From Porticoccaceae bacterium (GTDB lineage: Bacteria; Pseudomonadota; Gammaproteobacteria; Pseudomonadales; Porticoccaceae), in NCBI GenBank assembly GCA_029242085.1, contig JAQWUP010000033.1, positions 1 to 48,791 on the forward strand: 48,791 nucleotides of DNA. The letters are read 5' to 3'. Shown one piece after another: positions 44,008 to 48,791 of this stretch. The position numbers were made by a program, and so were the translations under genes. Below the pieces are notes generated by a model. It worked only from the letters and a program-made list of their open reading frames with translations, did no database searches and was not told the origin of the DNA. Every line of letters begins with the position of its first letter. Position 1 is the stretch's first letter.

Positions 44008-45629
44008 GCCGGTAACTTACCGGTGTACTGCTCAATCAATATGCCGGTGAAACGTTCGAGTGATCCAAACAGTGCGCGGTGTAACATTACCGGTGTCTGT
44101 CTCTCGCCCTTATCATCGACATATTCGAGGCCGAATCGAGCCGGCAGGTTCATATCGACCTGCAAGGTCCCGCACTGCCAATCTCGCCCAATTGCATCTC
44201 GCAGCACAAATTCCAGCTTTGGACCATAGAATGCGCCCTCCCCCGGATTTAATTGGTAGTCCAGGGCCAACTCTTTTAAAGAATCAACTAGAGCTGCCTC
44301 AAGGATATCCCAAGTCTGGTCATCGCCCATACGGTTTTCCGGACGGGTGGATAGCTTGATGCTGACATCGCTAAAGCCAAGTTGCTGATATATATCGAGT
44401 ACAAGGCGGATAATCTGGGTACATTCATCCAGCATTTGCTGTTCAGTGCAGTAGATATGTGCATCGTCCTGAGTAAAGTGACGCACTCGCAGTAAGCCAT
44501 GTAAAGAGCCGGAGAGTTCGTAGCGGTGTACCTTGCCAAACTCCGCCATGCGAATAGGTAGATCGCGATAGCTTTTTAACCCGTGGTTATACATCAGCAC
44601 ACTACCGGGACAATTCATTGGCTTGAGCGCCAGTGTTTTCTCGTCCGGTGTATCCGTGGTGTACATATGCTCTTGGTAGTTTTGCCAGTGGCCAGATTTT
44701 TCCCATAAATTTCGCTCCATCATATCGGGCGTATTCACCTCGATATAACCGGATTGTTGTTGGCGACGACGCATATATTCAATCAGCTGTTGGAACAGAG
44801 TCCAGCCTTTGGGATGCCAGAATACTGCGCCGGTGGCCTCTTCATGAAAATGAAAGAGATCCAGTTTTTTACCCAGCCGACGATGATCGCGCTTTTCCAC
44901 TTCCTCCAACATATTGAGATGTGCACGCAACTCTTTTTTATTCGCCCATGCGGTGCCATAAATGCGTTGCAGTTGCTCATTTTTAGAATCACCGCGCCAA
45001 TAGGCACCGGAAATTTTGGTCAGCTTCATATGTTCCAAAAAACGGGTATTAGGCACATGTGGTCCACGACACATATCGACATACTCCTGGTGGACATACA
45101 GGGCCATTTGCTCTTCGTCGGGCATATCAGCGACCAGTTGCAGCTTGTAATTTTCCTGTCTCTCTGCAAAAGTTTCAATTACTGTATCGCGGGGCGCTAC
45201 CTGCTTAAGCACATCGTAATGGGTGGCAATAAGCTGTTTCATTCGATCTTCAATTGCCGCCAAATCGTCGGCCGTAAATGGTCGTTCAAAAGCGATATCG
45301 TAGTAAAAACCATCGTCGATTACCGGACCGATAACCATCTGTGCCGTTGGGTAAAGTCGCTTGACCGCATGACCAACCAGATGCGCGCAAGAGTGACGAA
45401 TTATTTCAACTCCTTCGGCATCCCGTGAAGTAATAATGCGCACTGTTGCATCTTCATTGACAGAGTCACAGGCATCGATAAGCTCGCCATTCACTTCACC
45501 TGCAATGGTGCTCTTTGCCAGCCCTGCGCCGATGCTCAAGGCGATATCCATTACTGTTAGTCCAGCTGGATATTCTCTGCTTGAGCCGTCTGGCAGAGTG
45601 ATTATTACTTGTTGTTTTTGTTGCGACAT
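43995..45629 (-). CDS. thrS: Threonyl-tRNA synthetase, second copy, ending before the anticodon domain
   Basis: ThrRS charges tRNA-Thr and uses a catalytic zinc. These 544 aa cover the TGS domain (about 1-62), the editing domain with [16 protein letters not shown] and CRGPHVPNT, and the class-II core with motif 2 [10 protein letters not shown] and motif 3 [11 protein letters not shown]. The zinc ligands appear kept: Cys in PMNCPG, His in TQDDAHIYC and His in VMLHRAL. The frame ends LPAWLC-stop, whereas intact ThrRS runs on for about 100 residues that lie in another frame downstream. It follows folE2 by 47 bp. The main ThrRS gene is expected elsewhere, linked to infC. Confidence 0.9.
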   Translation of the reverse strand: MSQQKQQVIITLPDGSSREYPAGLTVMDIALSIGAGLAKSTIAGEVNGELIDACDSVNEDATVRIITSRDAEGVEIIRHSCAHLVGHAVKRLYPTAQMVIGPVIDDGFYYDIAFERPFTADDLAAIEDRMKQLIATHYDVLKQVAPRDTVIETFAERQENYKLQLVADMPDEEQMALYVHQEYVDMCRGPHVPNTRFLEHMKLTKISGAYWRGDSKNEQLQRIYGTAWANKKELRAHLNMLEEVEKRDHRRLGKKLDLFHFHEEATGAVFWHPKGWTLFQQLIEYMRRRQQQSGYIEVNTPDMMERNLWEKSGHWQNYQEHMYTTDTPDEKTLALKPMNCPGSVLMYNHGLKSYRDLPIRMAEFGKVHRYELSGSLHGLLRVRHFTQDDAHIYCTEQQMLDECTQIIRLVLDIYQQLGFSDVSIKLSTRPENRMGDDQTWDILEAALVDSLKELALDYQLNPGEGAFYGPKLEFVLRDAIGRDWQCGTLQVDMNLPARFGLEYVDDKGERQTPVMLHRALFGSLERFTGILIEQYTGKLPAWLC

Positions 45630-45676
45630 AAATTCCCACTTTGTCTGGCTGCTTTATACGACCACTTTGATTTTGC

Positions 45677-46576
45677 TTAGTTTTTTTGATCTATCACAAC
45701 GGCATTGTGGGCATGTAAACTCTCTTGGTGCTCCACTTTAAACCAGTAGTCTTTTACAAAACTCATACGCTCGATCGCCAACTTAATTCGTCGTGCTGCG
45801 TCTTCACAGAACATTAAATTCTCTGCATTTAGCTTGGCAAATGCCTGTTCATCGACTCGCTTTACCGCCGATTGTACCGGCGTGCCAATAATGCCTTCAA
45901 ATTGAACAATTAACGCCGCCAGTTCGGGCCAGGCATTATCCCCCAATGAAAGACGAATATAGGCATAGGAGCGCTGGCTATGGGGCGTCGCCACAGAGCC
46001 AGCGGGAGATTGAACCCAGTCCAACAGCTCGGCTTTGTCGATGGTTGGACTTGAGAATTGCGTACTAATCGCATCGGCATATAACTGTCGCGCCAGAGAT
46101 GCCGAGCATGGACAGGTACTTGAATAAGGGATGGTCAATTCTAGCTGCGTCGCAAAGCCTGACACCGTTTTTTCCAGGTTGAGTGTAACCGGGTAAGACT
46201 GAAAGCCATATTCATCACTTAATAATGCTGGCTTCTTTAAAAGCACATCGAATGTCAGCGCAATTTTGGCCTCCCGGCCAATACCATTCTGGGACTGAAT
46301 CAACTCATCCAATAGATCTTCAGTATTGAGTTGATTGCACTCTCGCGCAGCCAGCTGGTTAATCACATGGTGGAGACGGGACATATGAATGCCCTTTGCA
46401 TCTGGCTTTTCCAGGCTGACATATACATTGGCCTTAGCCGCAATGCTCTGCACATTCCCATCCTGCAGGCCTATGCTGATTGGCACGGCGATATCTTCCA
46501 TCCCGACCCACTGCAATGTGGAGGGGGTTTCGGCATTAAAATCCGAAGTGACATCCGGTAAAGTACGTTTTGACAA
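45677..46576 (-). CDS. folE2: GTP cyclohydrolase IB, FolE2
   Basis: FolE2 makes 7,8-dihydroneopterin triphosphate from GTP for folate and queuosine, and can use metals other than zinc, replacing zinc-dependent FolE. The start is TTG 46576, 7 bp after AGGAG. The 299-aa protein has GIHMSRLHHV, the metal-binding Cys157 in STCPCSASLARQ and SLHAHNAVV near the C-terminus. It lies between pyrC2 and thrS2 with 15- and 47-bp gaps. FolE2 under Zur control is the textbook zinc-sparing switch, which fits the candidate Zur box at the head of this unit. Confidence 0.96.
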   Translation of the reverse strand: MSKRTLPDVTSDFNAETPSTLQWVGMEDIAVPISIGLQDGNVQSIAAKANVYVSLEKPDAKGIHMSRLHHVINQLAARECNQLNTEDLLDELIQSQNGIGREAKIALTFDVLLKKPALLSDEYGFQSYPVTLNLEKTVSGFATQLELTIPYSSTCPCSASLARQLYADAISTQFSSPTIDKAELLDWVQSPAGSVATPHSQRSYAYIRLSLGDNAWPELAALIVQFEGIIGTPVQSAVKRVDEQAFAKLNAENLMFCEDAARRIKLAIERMSFVKDYWFKVEHQESLHAHNAVVIDQKN

Positions 46577-46591
46577 AAGATTTCTCCTATT

Positions 46592-47929
46592 TTAGCGGTC
46601 GAATGCAAGTCGCATCGACGGCACTGTTTGATCACTCACCTTGTGGCCATCGAATACCTGACAGCCATTCACCCAAGTTTTTTGGATGCTCGAAGAGAAT
46701 TGATAATTATTAAAAGGCGTCCAACCGCAGTGGTAGCGGCAGTTTTCGTGAGTTACCTGAGTGGATTGGTTCAAATCCACCAGAATTAAATCGGCATAGT
46801 ATCCTTCGCGAATAAACCCACGATCTTCCACCGCATATCGTTTTGCTGGATTATGAGCTGTTTTTTCAACGACTTGCTCGATGCTGAGTCGCTGATCTGC
46901 AACATGGTCAAATAGACATAGCAGCGCATGCTCTACGAGAGGCAAACCGGCTGGGGCCTGATTGTAGTCGCCTCGCTTTTCATCCAGCGTATGGGGCGCA
47001 TGATCTGTAGCGATAATATCTATCTGACCGGTATGCAGCGCGTTTATCAATGCATCGCGGTCCGTTGCCGCCTTAATTGCCGGGTTGCACTTAATAAAGT
47101 TACCCAAGCGAGGATAGTCTTGATCACTAAACCAGAGGTGGTGGACACAGGCTTCGGCGGTAATATGTTTATTTTCAATCGGGCCCGTTTCAAATAAGCT
47201 CAATTCTTTTGCGGTGGTGATATGCAGCACATGTAACTGGCTGCGGTATTTTTTAGCCAGATCCACGGCGTAGGACGAAGAGGCATAACAGGCTTGCGTA
47301 TCTCGTATTATTGGATGGTCTAGAATTGTAGCTGTGTGCCCCTGACTCCGCATTAACTCCAGGTTGCTGTTAATGATTGGCCCGCTTTCGCAATGGGTGA
47401 CAATCAGTGCGGGACTGTGACGAAAAATAGCCTCTAATGCCTGGGGATTTTCAACCAGTAAGTTGCCGGTGGATGCCCCCATAAATACTTTTACACCACA
47501 GTGTATTTTTGGATTGAGTAATTTTATCTGCTCCAGATTGTCCTCTGTCGCACCTAGATAAAAGGAATAGTTGGCCATTGATTTTTGCGCGCCAATCGCA
47601 TATTTTTTTTCCAATATCTCAATAGATGTTGTTGCAGGATTAACATTGGGCATCTCCATATAGCTAGTGATACCACCTGCAACGGCTGCTCGAGATTCAC
47701 TGGCAATGGTGCCCTTATGGGTTAAGCCGGGCTCGCGAAAATGCACCTGATCATCAATCATGCCTGGCATTAGATACATGCCGGCCGCCTCAGTAACTGA
47801 GTCATGTTCAGTAGCTGCAATCTCTCGACCTATATGGCTGATACGCTGGCCAATAATCCTTACATCTCCTTCAATGACCTTGCCTTCGTTCACTATTCTC
47901 GCGTTTTTAATGAGTTTGGTGTTTTTCAT
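46592..47929 (-). CDS. Dihydroorotase-like protein, second copy (PyrC2)
   Basis: Dihydroorotases close the ring in pyrimidine synthesis. The start at ATG 47929, with AGGAGA about 10 bp upstream, gives 445 aa and the normal family N-terminus (MKNTKLIKNARIVNEG). The first metal motif, usually HxH, reads IDDQVHFREPGLTHKG, so Gln61 replaces His and His63 stays. Lys147 (GVKVFMGAS), the His in VTHCESG and LHVLHITTA, and the Asp in IATDHAPHT are kept. Losing one ligand suggests a one-metal site. The frame stays open to ATG 48133, described separately. FolE2 follows 15 bp downstream. Confidence 0.9.
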   Translation of the reverse strand: MKNTKLIKNARIVNEGKVIEGDVRIIGQRISHIGREIAATEHDSVTEAAGMYLMPGMIDDQVHFREPGLTHKGTIASESRAAVAGGITSYMEMPNVNPATTSIEILEKKYAIGAQKSMANYSFYLGATEDNLEQIKLLNPKIHCGVKVFMGASTGNLLVENPQALEAIFRHSPALIVTHCESGPIINSNLELMRSQGHTATILDHPIIRDTQACYASSSYAVDLAKKYRSQLHVLHITTAKELSLFETGPIENKHITAEACVHHLWFSDQDYPRLGNFIKCNPAIKAATDRDALINALHTGQIDIIATDHAPHTLDEKRGDYNQAPAGLPLVEHALLCLFDHVADQRLSIEQVVEKTAHNPAKRYAVEDRGFIREGYYADLILVDLNQSTQVTHENCRYHCGWTPFNNYQFSSSIQKTWVNGCQVFDGHKVSDQTVPSMRLAFDR

Positions 47930-48133
47930 CAGGATTGGTCTCCTAAAACAGCCAAATTCATGGCAGGAATGATAATTATAGAAGGCGTTAGGCACTGAGA
48001 TTTGAAGATTTGAGGCATTGACATCGGCATTAAACACTCTAAAAGGGGGTTTCGAGAGCACGCCACTTGAGGTATGTGTAAGTAGAAAAACGAAACACAT
48101 TAGACCTGAAATGTGCCATTGGTCTCTCCACAT
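47930..48133 (-). other. In-frame 68-codon leader ORF before pyrC2
   Basis: ATG 48133 has GAGG 8 bp upstream and opens a frame that runs without a stop into pyrC2. Its 68 residues begin with a signal-like segment (HISGLMCFVFLLTHTSSG) and end with a Cys/His cluster (YHSCHEFGCF). It does not resemble the start of any dihydroorotase. It may be a remnant of a small exported protein gene, a leader peptide, or chance. Confidence 0.35.
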
Positions 48134-48177
48134 TAAACAGCCCTCATCGTTGAGCGGCTGTATAGCTGAGTTATCGA

Positions 48178-48196
48178 GATATGATATATCATATCA
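48178..48196 (-). promoter_or_regulatory. Candidate Zur box of the pyrC2-folE2-thrS2 unit
   Basis: GATATGATATATCATATC (48178-48195) is a perfect 18-bp palindrome. TGATATA-T-CATATCA at 48182-48196 fits the 7-1-7 form of the sites at 37972 and 41594 with one arm mismatch. It is about 50 bp before ATG 48133 and 250 bp before the pyrC2 ATG. The 322-bp gap 48134-48455 shows no gene apart from this. Confidence 0.55.
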
Positions 48197-48455
48197 TTTT
48201 AATTTGAAACTACTTCTGAGCAGATCTCAGCTAAATCTCAGGACTCAAATAGAATCGCCAGCCTGAACATGATGACAGTTTGCAGCAGTGCTATGGAATG
48301 GGCTCAGACACCAGTGGATGATACTGATGGCGTCTAATAGATGGAGTCGAGTTGCCAGAATGACGAACATCGCTGGATCATCACAGGGCAAACAAAGACT
48401 GAGACTCCTACCGATATTGGCAGAAGTCTATCCAGAGGATCAGTTTAAAAATTTA

Positions 48456-48752
48456 CTAGACCTTTAACTGCGAAGTGGCTCCTACTTTCGCTGGACGACT
48501 TCTCACTGTTGTAAAGGTGGTACAGGTTCCCTTGTTATGATCAAAGGTGTATGCGACAACTACTGACCTCTGCTCGGCAAAGGCTCTACATTTTTCTTCC
48601 GACCTGTATTTTTTGGATTTTTTTAAAGCGTGAATTTTACCGCTGATAGCCATTCCTTCCTCTGTTGGCAACCATGTCGATGAAGAACTGGCAAAACTGA
48701 GAGCGGGTGCTAGTATTGCCAGAATTAAGCTTTTTCTTATTACATTTTTCAT
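48456..48752 (-). CDS. Small secreted protein, possibly PAN/apple-like
   Basis: From ATG 48752, with AGGAG 6 bp upstream, the protein is 98 aa. It has a signal peptide (cleaved near ALSFASS) and a mature domain with two Cys (EEKCRAFAEQ and NKGTCTTFTTV) spaced as in minimal PAN-like domains. The family is not certain and no neighbour explains it. It ends 260 bp from the candidate Zur box and is not obviously part of the zinc unit. Confidence 0.7.
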   Translation of the reverse strand: MKNVIRKSLILAILAPALSFASSSSTWLPTEEGMAISGKIHALKKSKKYRSEEKCRAFAEQRSVVVAYTFDHNKGTCTTFTTVRSRPAKVGATSQLKV

Positions 48753-48791
48753 ACGAACTCCTAACACTATAATTTAGTTCTAACAGACTTA

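Noticed and set aside
44754-45428. Long plus-strand ORF (224 codons) opposite thrS2
   Set aside because: Antisense shadow of the synthetase gene, no homology to any family I know.
1-48791. CRISPR arrays, tRNA or rRNA genes, prophage or transposase genes
   Set aside because: None recognised on reading both strands; the only direct repeats are the 19-bp and 7-bp tandems and the dispersed element.

Overview
The window looks like a chromosomal segment of a marine, oligotroph-like gammaproteobacterium of the SAR92/Porticoccaceae/OM60 kind. This is inferred from the protein types: AcnB, NfuA, B12-dependent MetH, an IroN/Fiu-like TonB receptor, many exported hydrolases, and moderate GC. No rRNA or tRNA gene, phage, IS element or CRISPR array was recognised.

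Layout. 1-7.4 kb is housekeeping: the 3' part of acnB, nfuA, metH and a DUF2970 gene, separated by clusters of a short dispersed repeat (GTCATCCTGA...GAAGGATCT and its inverse). 7.4-32.5 kb is a heterotrophic accessory region: a TonB receptor, a DmdC/FadE-like acyl-CoA dehydrogenase, a carboxylesterase, an ABCB exporter, two beta-lactamase-fold hydrolases, TrhO, a DUF3604 lipoprotein, an HMG-CoA reductase, a haloalkane dehalogenase with a basic tail, a phytanoyl-CoA dioxygenase, an acyl-CoA synthetase and a neutral ceramidase. It also holds a deletion scar in which a convergent ArsM-like methyltransferase and a radical SAM gene have both lost their 3' halves.

32.5-36 kb is a nitrogen-scavenging locus: an FNT-family channel, cyanase (cynS) and a fused PP2C phosphatase/Ser-Thr kinase. 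Upstream of the channel gene lie a near-consensus sigma-54 promoter and, about 125 bp further up, a TGCAC-N7-GTGCA site matching NtrC. The locus is therefore probably switched on by nitrogen limitation.

36-48.2 kb is a zinc-starvation island. It contains Zur itself, a DUF2796 (ZrgA-like) His-rich periplasmic protein, an ABC ATPase and permease, DUF3299, MerC, a COG0523 GTPase, and second copies of enzymes that normally need zinc: HisI, PyrC, FolE2, ThrRS and a QueD-like protein, plus Maf and an NTF2-like protein. Three intergenic palindromes (TGATACA-N-TGTATCA or a close variant) sit before the three transcription units and have the 7-1-7 geometry of a Zur box. The proposed logic is that zinc-loaded Zur represses all three units. 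On zinc loss, the uptake proteins, the GTPase metallochaperone and the backup enzymes are made together. Oddities here are a thrS2 frame broken exactly between catalytic core and anticodon-binding domain, an in-frame 68-codon exported-looking extension before pyrC2, and loss of one metal ligand in PyrC2.

The window ends with a small secreted cysteine-containing protein. All functional calls rest on motif recognition by eye; no database search was run.
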